A DNA stretch of 64,000 bases from Eledone cirrhosa (GCA_964016885.1 OZ024741.1:33915527-33979526); one strand, 5' to 3'; positions 34,911 to 46,801 are shown, counted from the stretch's first letter. Translations and numbers: made by a program. Notes: generated by a model from the letters alone, not told the origin.

Positions 34911-36235
34911 TCATGTACTACTTTATTGACTGTCTGTCCTTCCCCTCTAATGGAAGACAGAAGGGTGATCTTCACAATGGACTCAGTTGATAGTCGGCTC
35001 CATCCTCCACGTGACAACAGGTGTTCAACATAAACCCATAAGTCAGCAATAATTGGACACTCGATGAGTGCATGCAGGATGGTTTTGTTGCCTTGCACGC
35101 ATCTCTGACAGACCCAGCTCACGGAAACCTGTAGAGTTTATCTCAAACTGGCAAAGCTCCTTTGGTACCACTGCCAGACAAGGGATTTCTGAAAGTCCTC
35201 TGGAAGAGAGTGGCTAGTTGGTTTTTATTGATACTCAGAGTCTTCCCAAGAATGTCATCATTTTCACCTGCCACTAACCCTCTATAGAATGCCAAGGTGG
35301 AGTTTTCACTGATTGTACTTCTTGATTCATTGAGGGCTGTGAGCGCTTGAAAATATTCCAGTTTCTAGGTGCTACCTCTTAGTCTTCGCTTGACCCAGGA
35401 CTTCAGCTCTGTCAAGGAGAGGAGCTGTGGAAGCACGTACCTAGCAAATGGTGACCACACCTGTTTACCGTCAATGAAAAGCTGGAGATGATGTAGCCTC
35501 AGTGGATAGGTGTGCATCATCAGCCACGGCATGTCCAGTCCTCCTCTCAGTAGGTGTTGGCAGCAAATGGATTACTTGACCATTAGCACATGTCCTTTTC
35601 ACAAAAAGCGAAAGACCAAATGCTCCAGTGATGTCAGACGTGGGCCAGTACAAGGCATGGCGGTCAGTTGGTAGATGATGGATGTGATGTACACATTTTC
35701 CAATAACAATGATAATAATTGTTTCTACTTTTGGCACAAGGCCATCAATTATCCAGTGCATTACTGGTACTTTATTTTATCGACCCCGTAAGGATGAAAA
35801 GCAAAGTTAACCTCAGTGGGATTTGAACTCAGAACATAAAGGGCCATAATTCTATGCTGCAACGCATGGCGTCTGACGCTCTACCGATACTGATGGCTAC
35901 TTTGTAGTGACACATGCTGGTTCATTTAGGGGGAAATCTTTGTCCAATTTTGCACATTTACACTGACTGCGTTCGGCCAAAAACATTCTCATCATGATAA
36001 GGCAAGCACCATAGAGGTCACATATATATATTCCCTCGCAGAACGGGCACTTCAGGCCCATTCCAATATTTTATTTTTCAGTTCATCAAAAAATTCTAAA
36101 TAGATAGTTTTAAATTTTGAGGAGAAAGTGGAATTGACAGATGTGAAGTCATCTGCCATCCATGCCACTACACATAGTCGTAGTAGAGCCAGGAAGTGGA
36201 CCTTGCTGATCCCTCAACTATGGTTATAGAATGGA
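34890..36235 (-). pseudogene. Possible second decayed retroelement ORF, SINE-interrupted
   Basis: A minus-strand frame at 35122-34889 encodes a CCHC pattern C-X2-C-X8-H-X4-C ('CQRCVQG', 'HALIEC'), which is the spacing of the C-terminal zinc knuckle of some non-LTR reverse transcriptases. Further minus-strand coding-like sequence lies at 35761-35471 and 36235-35910, separated by a SINE at 35705-35900. Stops and frameshifts are frequent. The link between the pieces is inferred from orientation and proximity only. Confidence 0.35.
35705..35900 (-). mobile_element. OR1/OK-type SINE
   Basis: Complete in reverse: 'tttctacttttggcacaagg' through 'gatttgaactcagaac' to 'gctctaccgatactgatgg'. Confidence 0.85.
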
Positions 36236-36364
36236 GCCTGACAAAGACAACAATAACAGTAACAACAACAATAACTCACAGTGTAATGACAATATTAACG
36301 ATGTCAATAACACTGTCACCATGGCTACAGAAGGTAGCCACAAGGAGAAAAACTAAAACAACAG

Positions 36365-36567
36365 CAATAATAATTGTTTCTACTTTTGGCACAAGGCCAG
36401 CAATTATCCCAGTGTATTACTGGTACTTTATTTTATTTTATCGACCCTGTAAGGATGAAAAGCAAAGTTAACCTCGTCAGGATTTGAACTCAGATCATAA
36501 AGGGGCGTAACTCTATACTGCAAAGCATGGCGCCCGACCTTCTACCGATACTGCCAATCCACCGCCC
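36365..36567 (-). mobile_element. OR1/OK-type SINE
   Basis: Complete in reverse, ending with 'ctgccaatccaccgcc'. It has a short TTTTA duplication near 36431. Confidence 0.88.
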
Positions 36568-36734
36568 TAATCAACAACAGCAATAATAATGATTAATTGT
36601 GAAGAGATAGCACAAATTAACTGTAACAGAAATAATGTCACTCCTTCATTTGAAAGGAAAATATGGCACCAATCTATTTATAGATTATTGCAGCTCACCT
36701 TCACCAGGGCAAAATAAGCAGTATGACTTACACA

Positions 36735-36965
36735 ACAACAACATTAACAGCTGCAATAGCATCCACCACCATTTCTAACAGCAGCACCACCACCATTTCT
36801 AGCAACAGCACCACCACCACAGAAACATTTGAAAAAAGTAACAATTTCAAACACCTTTCTCAAGCCCACCATTGCTAGCACTGCTACCAACACCAGCACA
36901 ATCACAGCTTCAATGATAGCTGTAACAGGCAGCAACAGCAATAGAAACAACAACAACAACAGCTA
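36735..36965. repeat. CAACAG/ACCACC-rich tract
   Basis: Imperfect AAC, CAG and ACC trinucleotides. Confidence 0.6.
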
Positions 36966-37067
36966 AAAGGTCAGGAAGGGGTTTTTAGCCTTGGTTTGTG
37001 ACCTTCCATGTGGTGGTGTATACAATAAAAACACTGGTAGTGGCACAACCTCATAAATGCATATTTC

Positions 37068-37910
37068 ATGAAAATGACTGAGACAAGAAATATGGATTCA
37101 AATTGTTATAGTGGTGGAACTCTATATAAGAGCCTGTTGGAGGCAATTGGAGGTGAAGTTGTCAGGCAGAGCAAGTGTATCAGGAATAGCTCACCTCAAA
37201 AGGTACATGTGTCCACAAGTCCTCATCATGCAACTGTACCACAAAATGAACCACAGGTTTATAACTGCAGAAAAGTAAAACGACGCAATGAAACCAGAGG
37301 TAGAAGAAAATGGAGCAAAGAAGATAATAAAATCACAACCAAGTGTCATATGAGGGAGGAGCATGTAGTGTGGGTGAATGGGTGCTTCAGCATTGGAGAA
37401 GATGTGGAATGTTTGAAATCAGTGTGAACAGTTTGATGGAACAGATAAGGAAAATTAGATGTAGTAATTGGCTCACCAAGGTTGAATTAAACTCTAGAAG
37501 TTAAAGTTCAAGGTATGAATGTTAATACTGAAGTTGTGATTGGGGAAAGTAGGAATCAGAGATGACAATGAAAATGAATTGACTGAGGAAGAATTAGCCT
37601 ACTAAGAGGGAAAATGATGAACCACTAAATGTGGGGAGAGTGGAAAATCATGTGACTGATGATGTGGTCCTTGAAAGTTTGAATGAAAATGAAGAAGAGA
37701 AAGAAACAAAATTGATTATCAAAAGATTAAGAGGTCCGTTTAATGATTCTGGATTCTATAAGATGTCGCTGAATCTTCGGAATAGAGAGAAAAGTGGTTT
37801 AGCAAGTGAAACAGCCAAGGTAAACTATGCAATGATGTACATAGAAACCAATGGTATCACTGAGAAAGTTAATCAGCACTGCAGAGTTTCTGATAGGTGA
37901 GCAATTAAGT
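37068..37910 (+). pseudogene. LINE upstream ORF remnant with Myb-like region
   Basis: The first frame (37068-37427) contains 'RGRRKWSKEDNK' near residue 80-92, then after frame changes 'EQIRKIRCSNWLTKVEL' near 37440-37490. A third frame (37631-37900) is acidic and charged with 'NENEEEKETK'. Arginine-rich (R)RKW followed by an acidic/asparagine pair and a downstream 'QIRKIR..NWLT.VEL' is the order I know from the region upstream of the RT in PHD-finger LINEs of cnidarians and molluscs, and it resembles a Myb/SANT-type helix set. It is likely the 5' part of the family A/B element, but no RT follows: two SINEs do. Broken by several stops and shifts. Confidence 0.45.
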
Positions 37911-37917
37911 TGATTAA

Positions 37918-38062
37918 ATTGACCCCAATGCATTACTGGTATTTTATTTTATCGACTTTTAAGGATGAAAGGCATAGCTAACCTTGGCAGGATTTGAACT
38001 CAGAATGTAAAAGGTTAGGGCCATAACTCTGCCACAAAGCATGGTATTCGACGCTCTACCAA
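37918..38062 (-). mobile_element. OR1/OK-type SINE, partial
   Basis: Reverse orientation: 'gcattactggtattttattt', 'gatttgaactcagaa', 'gacgctctaccaa'. The 3'-most ~40 bp is missing. Confidence 0.75.
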
Positions 38063-38114
38063 TAAATAACAATAATTATTATTATTTCTCTTTATTTTTT
38101 ATTTTTATGTAATA

Positions 38115-38312
38115 ATAATTTTCTACTTTAGGCACAAGGCCAGCAATTATCCCAATGCATTACTGGTACTTTATTTTATCGACCCCGTAAGAATGAAAGG
38201 CAAAGTTAACCTTGGCGGGATTTGAACTCAGAATGGCAAGGGCCGTAACGCTATGCGTCAAAGCATGGTGTCCAATCCTCTACCGATACTGCCAATCCAC
38301 CGCCATAATAAT
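38115..38312 (-). mobile_element. OR1/OK-type SINE
   Basis: Complete reverse copy ending 'ctgccaatccaccgcc', followed by an ATA repeat. 38340-38640 holds nothing recognised. Confidence 0.88.
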
Positions 38313-38659
38313 AATAATAATAATAACAATAATAATAATTTCTATAAAGTATTATATAACAGTAGTGTTGGTGTAAATATAATCAGAACTGTTAACTCAC
38401 CTGAATGTTTGGACTGGTGTGGTGTTGATTGCATCTTATGCAGGCATTTGCTGCAAAGAGATAACTTGGCTGTAATGTGGGTGGTGGGTGGTAGACAGTG
38501 GGGTGGGAGAGAGAGGGGGGACATAAGATATTAGACAACCGTTTATCTCACTGCACACTGCATTAACCATCAAAGATAACATAATGGTACATCTAAGTGC
38601 ATGGCTTTTACAGTCTGTTTTTCTTTATGTATATTAATCTGTCTGTATGGTCTGTGTTC

Positions 38660-38885
38660 ATATATATCTCTATATATATATATATATATATATCCAAAGT
38701 ATATATATGTATCTCCAAAGTACAAATATATTAAAATATATGTAACTATATATATATATAGTTGTATATATATATAGTTTTATATGTATATATATAGTTG
38801 TATACATATATATATATGTGTGTATGCATATTATATAATTACAAGTAGATAATGTTTAGTGTGTTTAAGAACATATTCTTGTGTC

Positions 38886-38945
<60 letters not shown>
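38660..38945. repeat. (TA)n-rich microsatellites
   Basis: Several TA runs (about 38665-38693, 38746-38815, 38890-38942) with short interruptions. Confidence 0.9.
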
Positions 38946-38946
<1 letters not shown>

Positions 38947-39129
38947 CATGTGTGTGTGTAATATATATTTATCTATACACACATATGCACACATAAATGT
39001 TTATGTTTATAAATGAGAGGAATAAGTAAAAAATATAGTATTTATGTATTTATCTTAAAGCTTAAGCTTCACATAATTGTGAATGTTTAGTTTAAAACTG
39101 CAAAGCAGAAGTAAAACGATGATGATACA

Positions 39130-39144
39130 TAGATGTGTGTGGTT

Positions 39145-39175
<31 letters not shown>

Positions 39176-39235
39176 GGTGTGTGGTTTGTGTGTGTGAGTG
39201 TGTGTGTGTGGTGTGTGGTTTGTGTGTGTTTGATC
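39130..39235. repeat. TG microsatellite
   Basis: GTGT runs with three 'gtgtggtttgtgtgtg' units. Confidence 0.9.
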
Positions 39236-39475
39236 TAGCATCCATAGCTTACAGTTTCCTGTTCTAAAGTTTATAGAATTAGGTTTATTACCAAGAAAAC
39301 ACAACTGAATATTAAATATATGAATTTGTAAAGCCCAAAGAATATCTACTCCAAATCATTCCTCCTGTCTTACTAAAAAGGAAGGCCATATTCAAACCTG
39401 AAATCCTTGATATACAATTTCTGGAAACAAGTCAAGGTAATCACTGACTGATGGAAAGTCTTTAACTCTTTTCAT

Positions 39476-39752
39476 ATCAAACCACTCGAAACTGCCTCTG
39501 TTTTTTTTTTTTATAGCAAAGCTATTTATTTTGATCTCAAACCACCTGAAACTGTCTCTGTTTTTTTTTATAACAAAGCTATTTATTTTGATCTCAAACC
39601 ACCTGAAACTGTCTCTGTTTTCTGATAACAAAACTGTTTATTTTGATCTCAAACCACCTGAAACTGTCTCTGTTTTCTGATAACAAAACTGTTTATTTTG
39701 ATGTTAAACCACCTGAAACTGCCTCTGGTTTTATGATACAAAGCTGTTTATT
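39476..39752. repeat. ~60-bp tandem repeat, about five units
   Basis: Units contain 'caaaccacctgaaactgtct' and 'ctgtttattttgat'. The poly-T segment varies in length. AT-rich unique sequence follows to 39970. Confidence 0.9.
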
Positions 39753-39972
39753 TTAAAGAGTTTATATTTATCTAAAAGCTTTCCAACATAATTTTATGTA
39801 ATAACCTTTGATATGTTCTAAACACCTAAACACCAACTCAATAGTTAGAAAGTTAGAGTAATAAATCCCTCCAAATTCTTGATTATTTTCAAAATAGTTT
39901 GAATATTATATAGGCAGTGTATTTCATTAGAAATATGGTAAGGAAAGGTTTCTGAAATATATTTCTCTATAT

Positions 39973-40075
39973 CAGGGGTCAGCCAACTACAGCTCATGGG
40001 CCAAATCCAGCCAATAAACTTCATTGAATATTTGATGTTGCATATAAAAATACTTTGTTTTGGGTATCAATATTT
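39973..40075 (+). mobile_element. hAT-like terminus, partial element
   Basis: Begins 'caggggtcagccaactac' followed by 'gctcatgggccaaatccag', which resembles the 5' terminus of Charlie-type hAT elements. The partner terminus and a target duplication were not found. 40075-40260 holds nothing recognised. Confidence 0.45.
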
Positions 40076-40275
40076 GGTTAGAAACAATAGAATTCACAAT
40101 TGCCCAAAATGTCACTTTTACAGAGCCCTCAAATAAATCAGTGTTTTATATTAATACAAAAAACAAAATGGTCTCTTCACTCAGTAAATATTTGAAAATT
40201 TGCTCTAGATGAGATTTTAAACAATATTTTCACTCTCTGAAATGACTAGAGCAAAAGAACATACTCTTGAGTCTC

Positions 40276-40277
<2 letters not shown>

Positions 40278-40327
<50 letters not shown>

Positions 40328-40393
40328 ACACACACAAATAACATACAATCTCTATATGTATAGATTTAGACAAGTCGATATGACTTATATTAT

Positions 40394-40424
<31 letters not shown>

Positions 40425-40434
40425 TATATATTAT

Positions 40435-40480
<46 letters not shown>
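40278..40480. repeat. (TA)n tracts
   Basis: Two TA blocks (about 40280-40325 and 40390-40480) around a short non-repeat spacer. Confidence 0.92.
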
Positions 40481-40482
<2 letters not shown>

Positions 40483-40549
40483 TTGTTTAATGTTTACTTG
40501 TTCCGCTCATATATATATATGAGCGGAACAAGTAAACATTAAACAATCT
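40480..40549. repeat. Perfect 70-bp palindrome
   Basis: Centre at 40514/40515. Each arm contains 'tgtttaatgtttacttg' (or its complement) and 'gagcgg', meeting in an ATATAT core. It sits directly after a (TA)n tract. Confidence 0.9.
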
Positions 40550-40590
40550 TTTAAATAAATTAAAATACGATTTAAATATTTACCTCTTCT

Positions 40591-40593
<3 letters not shown>

Positions 40594-40624
<31 letters not shown>
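40594..40624. repeat. (TA)n tract
   Basis: TA dinucleotides immediately left of the foldback element. Confidence 0.95.
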
Positions 40625-40627
<3 letters not shown>

Positions 40628-41860
40628 AACAAGTATGACCCCGACGGCTAATTCTGGACTAAATAAGAATTTTTAGCCTGGTAAATAAATAGCCGAACTT
40701 CTCAGGGGGTAATTCCATATATGGGAAGATAGTAATTGTCAAAAGGATTGGCCAAAAGTTTGTTGCAAAGACGAATGATTCTATCATGGCATTAGTGGGA
40801 GGTAGGGGTGGCTGAACTTGCTGATAGAACAAAGAGGGAGTGGGGGAAACCCAGTCAAGCATTGAAAGTGAAATCTATACGGCAGATTCTTAGGATAGTG
40901 TATAGAAGGTCGAAAAAAGTGTACTGGAGAAGGGGAGGGGGGAAGTTGAAAGAATAGGTAAATCGAAAGGGAGTAAACAAAAAAGCCATTATACAAATGA
41001 GGAAATAAATATATAAAAAGCAATTTCAGGTTACTACTCCATCCCCACAATTACCAAATCTCTCATTGGTATTGCTAAGCTATAGAAAAGTTTAATAGGT
41101 GGAGAAAAATACTAAATACAAGATTGTAGTGAAAGAATTTTATAAAGCCATCTTTACAGGGGGTCTAACACCACTGCTATAGTTAGTAGTAATCAGCCAA
41201 TGCTATCTTACAATGACAGGTTAATAAGTTGAGGACAAACATAATAAAAAACTAATACAAAATATTAATTCAGAATACTAATACAAGAATACTAGTGCAA
41301 GAATACCACTAAGAAATTTAGAAATCACGGAAATGGAGCAGCCACCAGAAAGAAAGCAATTATCTGGGGTCTAACACATCTGCTATAAAAGGCGTAATCG
41401 GCCAATTCTATCTTAAAATTAGGGGGTGGGGGTACTGAGGCTACAGAGGACGGATGTGCTGCATCGGGGTGGGCGAAAAGGTGGAAAAAAAAAAGACAAA
41501 GAATGAGATCTGGAGTGGAAGGACTAGGAAGAGATGGGGGGAAGAAGGAAATATAGAGGAAAAGATAAAAAAAAAAAAAAAAAGACAATCATCTGTCTTT
41601 GCAACAAAGCATCATGTCTTTACAACAAACTTTTGGCCAATCCTTTTGACAATTACTATCTTCCCATATATGGAATTACCCCCTGAGAAGTTCGGCTATT
41701 TATTTACCAGGCTAAAAATTCTTATTTAGTCCAGAATTAGCCGTCGAAACGGCTTGAGTCTCTGCCGTCGGGGTCATACTTGTTCCTATTACCCACTCTA
41801 CTACCCTAAGTATTGAGTACTTTTTGGCGTTATGGTCCATATGGTTTCCTTCGTTATATA
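40623..41860. mobile_element. Foldback element with ~165-bp inverted arms, TA-flanked
   Basis: Left arm about 40623-40780, right arm about 41605-41787, complementary over 'ggaacaagtatgacccc', 'ctaattctggac' and 'cttctcagggggtaa' and onward. An AT/GA-rich ~820-bp interior has no gene. The left arm lacks a 24-bp segment present in the right, between GACGGC-type direct repeats. The right end continues 'tattacccactctactaccc' and runs to a (TA)n tract at about 41856. A relative lies at 52227-52430. The right arm folds as a hammerhead-like motif. Confidence 0.7.
41678..41774 (+). ncRNA. Hammerhead ribozyme-like motif in foldback right arm
   Basis: Stem I ACCCC (41678-41682) with GGGGT (41770-41774); box CTGAGAA (41683-41689; one mismatch to CUGANGA, at the G before the final A); G-C closing pair (41690 with 41745) then CGGCTA/TAGCCG (41693-41698 with 41738-41743); GAAA (41746-41749); stem III ACGGC/GCCGT (41749-41753 with 41764-41768); triplet GTC (41767-41769), cleavage predicted after 41769. 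The mutated G is catalytically important in hammerheads, so this copy may be inactive. Confidence 0.55.
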
Positions 41861-41875
41861 TATATATATATATAT

Positions 41876-43373
41876 ATCATCATCATCACCATTTTACGTC
41901 CGCTTTTCCCTGCTTGCAAGGGTGGGACGGGTCTTATTCAGCACAGCATCTCTCCACTCGTCACGGTCCTTCGTCATCTCCACCGTGAGCTTCAACGATC
42001 TGAGGTCTGTTCTCACCATCTCTGCCCATGTTTTTCGTGGTCTACTTCTACCACGTCTTCCTTCAACTGGCATTTCACCCATCGGTCATCCTCCATGCAC
42101 ATCACATGTCCATACCATCGCAGTCTCCTCTCCCGCACGCAACAATTTATCCCTCTCAGACACAGTTTCTCTCTCAACACATCCATATTCAGTCGTTCAC
42201 GCACATTGACATTGCACATCCAACGGAGCATGCTTGCCTCATTTCTCTCCAGCTGTTGCATATCCTCTGCAGTTGCTGCTCATGTTTCACTACCATGCAG
42301 CATCGCTCTCCTCACACAGACATCATACAACCGGCCTTTTGTACGCAGGGAGAAACCATTCTTCGTCAGCAGAGGAAGCAGCTCCCTAAACTTCTTCCAA
42401 CCCATCCTTATTCTAGATACTATGGCCTCGGAACACCCTCCTCCCATGCTAATCTGATCTCCTAGGTACCGGAAGCTATCCACCACTTCTATAGCACCCT
42501 CCTGCATTTGAAAAATGTGTCTATCAATGCAACTTCTACTGTCTAATTTCCCTGTACATCTACTGCATACATATTTCTCCTTACCTGTTAGTTTGCCTGC
42601 TATCCCGCTACATCTCTTGTTTACCCAGGATCTGCATTGTGTGCATTTTCTAGAATTTATGCCAGTTCCTTTTCTGCATATCGAACATGGCCATTTCCCT
42701 GACGGAATCAGAGTTTTGTCCTCTTTTCTACTCATCAACACTTGTCTTAGCTAGGTTCACTCTCAGTCCTCTTTCTTCCAACTGCTGTTTCCATAGCCAG
42801 AATTTATTCTCTAGCTCCTCTACTGATTCTGCTATAAGAACCAGATCGTCAGCAAAGAGAAGTTCCCATGGGCAGCCAGTCTTAAACTCCTCTGTTATGG
42901 CTTGGAGGACTATAATGAACAAGAGCGGGCTGAGGACCGAACCTTGATCTACTCCTACTTGTATTTGGAATTCCTCACTAAACTCCATTCCTACCCTGAC
43001 TTTACTGAGAGTACCTCTGTACAAAGTTTGCACTGTCCTCACAAGCCATTCCTCAACACCTACCTTCCTTAGGGACCACCAGATGACAGATCGGTGTACC
43101 CTATCAAAGGCCTTCTCTAGGTCAACAAAGGCTAAGTATAGTGGTTTATTTTTCTCTAAGAACCTCTCTTGCAATTGTCTCACAAGAAGAGGGCATCTGT
43201 TGTACTCTTCCCAGGCACAAAACCAAACTGCATCTCATCTAGTTTGACCCTTTCTCTAATTAGTTGTGCTAATATCCTTTCTGTCACTTTCATAACCTGA
43301 TCCATCAGTTTTATACCCCTATAATTGCTCCTCTCCAGAGCATCCCTTTTACCTTTGTAGCAATTTATGAGAA
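41876..43373 (-). pseudogene. LINE family B, 5'-truncated, best-preserved RT
   Basis: On the minus strand: 'NCYKGKRDALERSNYRGIKL', 'MQFGFVPGKSTTDALFL', 'AFVDLEKAFDRVHRSV', 'VEEWLVRTVQTLY', 'VGVDQGSVLSPLLFI' and intact YADD-type 'LLFADDLVLIAES', then a frameshift near 42730 into a PHD-like finger (CSICRKGTG, CTQC, WVNKRC, CSRC) and 'YLGDQISMGGG', 'GWKKFRELLPLL'. The C-terminus has 'RRLRWYGHVMCM' and 'GRRGRSRPRKTW'. FADD fits the reverse transcriptase active site. The 5' end stops at a (TA)n tract; the 3' tail ends in a CAT repeat at 41876. Only a few shifts break it. Confidence 0.88.
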
Positions 43374-43579
43374 TATATATATATATATGGCAGGCACTTC
43401 TCACCATTACTCTACCCACCACCACCACCACCATCCCTACTGTAAGTACTATTCTTCCCCACTACTCCTCCTCTGCCATCACCATTGTACCCCCCCCCCA
43501 TTAACCTTCCATGTAACACTAAAGTTTCTCACTTATACAAGAAGAAACTACAGTTTTTTTTGCAAAACATCTAAAAATA

Positions 43580-44022
43580 GATGTGTGTGTGTGTGTGTGA
43601 TTAGTGCATGTATGTGTGTGTGTGTGATTAGTGCATGTATGTGTGTGTGTGATTAGTGCATGTATGTGTGTGAGTGTGATGAGTGCATGTGAGTGTGTGT
43701 GTGTGTGATGAGTGCATGTGAGTATGTGTGTGTGTGATGTGTGTGTGTGATGAGTGCATGTGAGTATGTGTGTGTGTGATGTGTGTGTGTGATGAGTGCA
43801 TGTGAGTATGTGTGTGTGTGATGAGTGCATGTCAGTATGTATGTGTGTGAGTGTGATGAGTGCATGTGAGTGTATGTGTGTGTGATGAGTGCATGTGAGT
43901 ATGTGTGTGTGATGAGTGCATGTGAGTATGTGTGTGTGATGAGTGCATGTGAGTATGTGTGTGTGTGATGAGTGCATGTGAGTATGTGTGTGATGTGTGT
44001 GTGTGATGAGTGCATGTATGTC
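43580..44022. repeat. TG minisatellite with GATGAGTGCATG units
   Basis: Units of about 28-30 bp, each with 'gatgagtgcatgtgagtatg' and a GTGT run, about 15 copies. Confidence 0.93.
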
Positions 44023-44054
44023 TTTAAAAAAATAGATTTTCTCTTCACAGCTTC

Positions 44055-44610
44055 TTCATACTACCACACCACTACCACACTACCACCACCACACCGCTAC
44101 CACTACTATACTACCACCCCCACAACACAACCACCACACCACCCCCACACTACTACTATACCATCACCACTACCACTACTGTACTACCACCACTACCACC
44201 TTCACAACACCACCACACTACTACTACTACCACTACTATACTACCACTATCACCTCCACAATACCACCACCACACTACTACTATACCATCACCACTACCA
44301 CTACTGTACTACCACCACTACCACCTTCACAACACCACCACACTACTACTACTACCACTACTATACTACCACTATCACCTCCACAATACCACCACCACAC
44401 TACTACTATACCATCACCACTACCACTACTGTACTACCACCACTACCACCTTCACAACACCACCACACTACTACTACTACCACTACTATACTACCACTAT
44501 CACCTCCACAATACCACCACCACACTACTACTATACCATCACCACTACCACTACTGTACTACCACCACTACCACCTCCACAACACCACTACTACCCAATC
44601 ACCCCTACCA
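44055..44610. repeat. CCA-type array with exact 125-bp higher-order period
   Basis: ACC/ACT trinucleotides in four units; the marker 'tactactataccatcacc' starts at 44151, 44276, 44401 and 44526, a spacing of exactly 125 bp. Confidence 0.93.
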
Positions 44611-45175
44611 CACCATCCCCACTCTTTGGAAACACTCAGTTGGACTGTCTATGACTTCTATTTTAAAATATTAGGTAGTAATAACAACAGCAACGACAAC
44701 AACAATAAAATTCAATATTTTCCAAAATTTTGTTTAACTTCTGCACTGTCTTTCTCTTTAGTTATGTTGCACATCCTCACACACACATACCCCCCCCCCC
44801 CACTCACACAGACATGTGCAGTTACTTGCAATGTATGTGGGGGGTATATACATATAATACATATAATATATATATATATTAGCAGTTTTATAAAATTTAA
44901 ATATTCACACACACACACGTACTTGTATATGCATGTACACAGGTGATTACCATATTTTTAAATATCTACACTATCTCGAAACATATATTGAGTGCTATTC
45001 TGATTATTGGTTTTCCTGTTGACCTAACCATAGATGCACTGTAAAAGAGGTTGTTTTGGTTGAAGTATTGTGTAAAATGGAGAAAATAGTTACATTTGGG
45101 GAGGGTCATGTTGTCCTAAAATAGACAAAACTACTAAAACACACTGTTGGTTTGGTTTGGTTTTCACTTCAGTCA

Positions 45176-45660
45176 TCATCATCATCGTTTAACGTCCATT
45201 TTCCACGCTAGCATAGGTCTGGACGGGAATTGTCCCACTTGAGGCAAGATTGGTTGTCTTGCTCAGGACTGTCTGGCAGGTTTTCTACGGCTGGATGCCC
45301 TTCCTAACACCAACCACGTTTACAGTGTGGACTGGGAGATTTTTACCATGTTACCTACACGGCCACATTACAGCATGGACTGTGTGTTTTTTTTGTCGTG
45401 ACACCTACACAACCTCATTTATTTAGGACTGGATGTTGTGGTACCAACATAGCTTTACATCGAAAGGGGTGGTGTAGATGGCGGTGGGGGTAGGGTTATT
45501 AGGACGGGGGTGTATTTTGGTTAAGAGGTGCCTACTGACTGTAGGTTTCGCTTTGTACTTAGGTAAGGCGGGTCTTCTGTATTACTACGTAGCGCCAAAG
45601 ATCTTGGTCCAGTGACATTGTCTTGGAGAGGTGTAAGTGTGTGAAGTCGTCCCAGGTTTT
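45176..45660 (-). mobile_element. LINE family A 3' tail
   Basis: CAT repeat at 45176, then the untranslated tail ('ctggatgcccttcctaacac', 'tacagtgtggactgggag') up to coding remnants at 45600-45650 matching the end of family A ORF. 5'-truncated at about 45660. Confidence 0.78.
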
Positions 45661-45895
45661 ATATTTAAATATTTTTATAAATAATTAGCTGGTAATCAGT
45701 GTTTATCATTGATAGACCAACAGTTAAAATATGAATATAATTTCTCAAAGTTCTTTCGTCACACATTTCTGTGACTTCTTCAGTGATTGTCGCTATGTTT
45801 CCTCCCGTTCTGATTTTATAATGTTTTCTTTTTTGTTTGTTTCTGAATCTGCATGTGTTTGTGTTTATATTGTATCTTTGGACACTGTTGTGTGT

Positions 45896-46083
45896 TTAAA
45901 ATTTAAAATGGCTTTATCCAGAATTCTCTCACCCCTATGTATTCAAACTGGCTGCTCATTCTTATGTTAAGGCATTGTTCCCAAAATAAATAATATAAAA
46001 ATCTTGTAGATTTGATATTATGTGAGATAAAATGTTTACTATGAAAATACAATAGTAAATATAGAGTAATGTTAAAGGGTTAA
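45896..46083. mobile_element. piggyBac-type MITE
   Basis: TTAA at 45896-45899 and 46080-46083. The right terminus is the reverse complement of CCCTTTAACATTACTC. Interior matches the other three copies with a deletion near the left end. Confidence 0.65.
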
Positions 46084-46229
46084 GGTCACCTCTGTTTCTC
46101 TCCCTCTCCAGCCTCTGGAAACAACATGAAGCTTGCCCCTACTCCCCATCTTCTGGAAACCTAGCTGGCCCCCATCCCTCCTCCTCACTCTCAAAGGAGA
46201 TGACACAAGATCAAGACCTCTGCGGTGGA

Positions 46230-46415
46230 TTGGCAGTATCTGTAGAGGGTCGGACGCCATGCTTTGACTCATAGAATTACGGCCCTTGCCATTCTGAGTT
46301 CAAATCCCGCCGAGGTTAACTTTGTTTTTCATTCTTACGGGGGTCGATAAAATAAAGTACCAGTAATGCACTGGGTAATTGCTGGCCTTGTGCCAAAAGT
46401 AGAAACAATTATGCT
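46230..46415 (+). mobile_element. OR1/OK-type SINE
   Basis: 'ggattggcagtatctgtaga' head, 'gagttcaaatcccgcc' B-box region, 'ggggtcgataaaataaagta' and end block 'aaaagtagaaacaatta'. Confidence 0.88.
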
Positions 46416-46489
46416 GTACTGCAGAAGACCTTGTTTCCCAACTCCACATCTTGAAACAAACATGTAGAGGACACGAGTCTGCACCAGTC

Positions 46490-46675
46490 TCAGTCTCCCA
46501 CCCCCTGTAAAGTGGTCGTGCTGGTGACATGACAAAAAAAAACCCAGTCCACCCTGCAAGGTCATTGGTGTTAGGAAGGGTATCCAGCTGTAGAAACCAA
46601 ACCAAAATACAGATCTGATTGAGCAAGATGTGGTCACCTGACCTGTCTCATAATATGACAACCTGTCAGATTATG
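46490..46675 (+). mobile_element. Retroposon tail fragment
   Basis: 'ctgtaaagtggtcgtgctgg', a poly-A, 'acccagtccaccctg' and 'ggtatccagctgtagaaa' in plus orientation. Confidence 0.6.
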
Positions 46676-46719
46676 CATGCGTGTAAATCTGGCCGTTAAA
46701 CTTGGTTGATGATTGTATG

Positions 46720-46729
46720 TATGTATATG

Positions 46730-46801
<72 letters not shown>

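Noticed and set aside
43580..44022. CRISPR-like array (regular repeats and spacers)
   Set aside because: The units are contiguous low-complexity TG repeats without unique spacers, and the genome is clearly eukaryotic.
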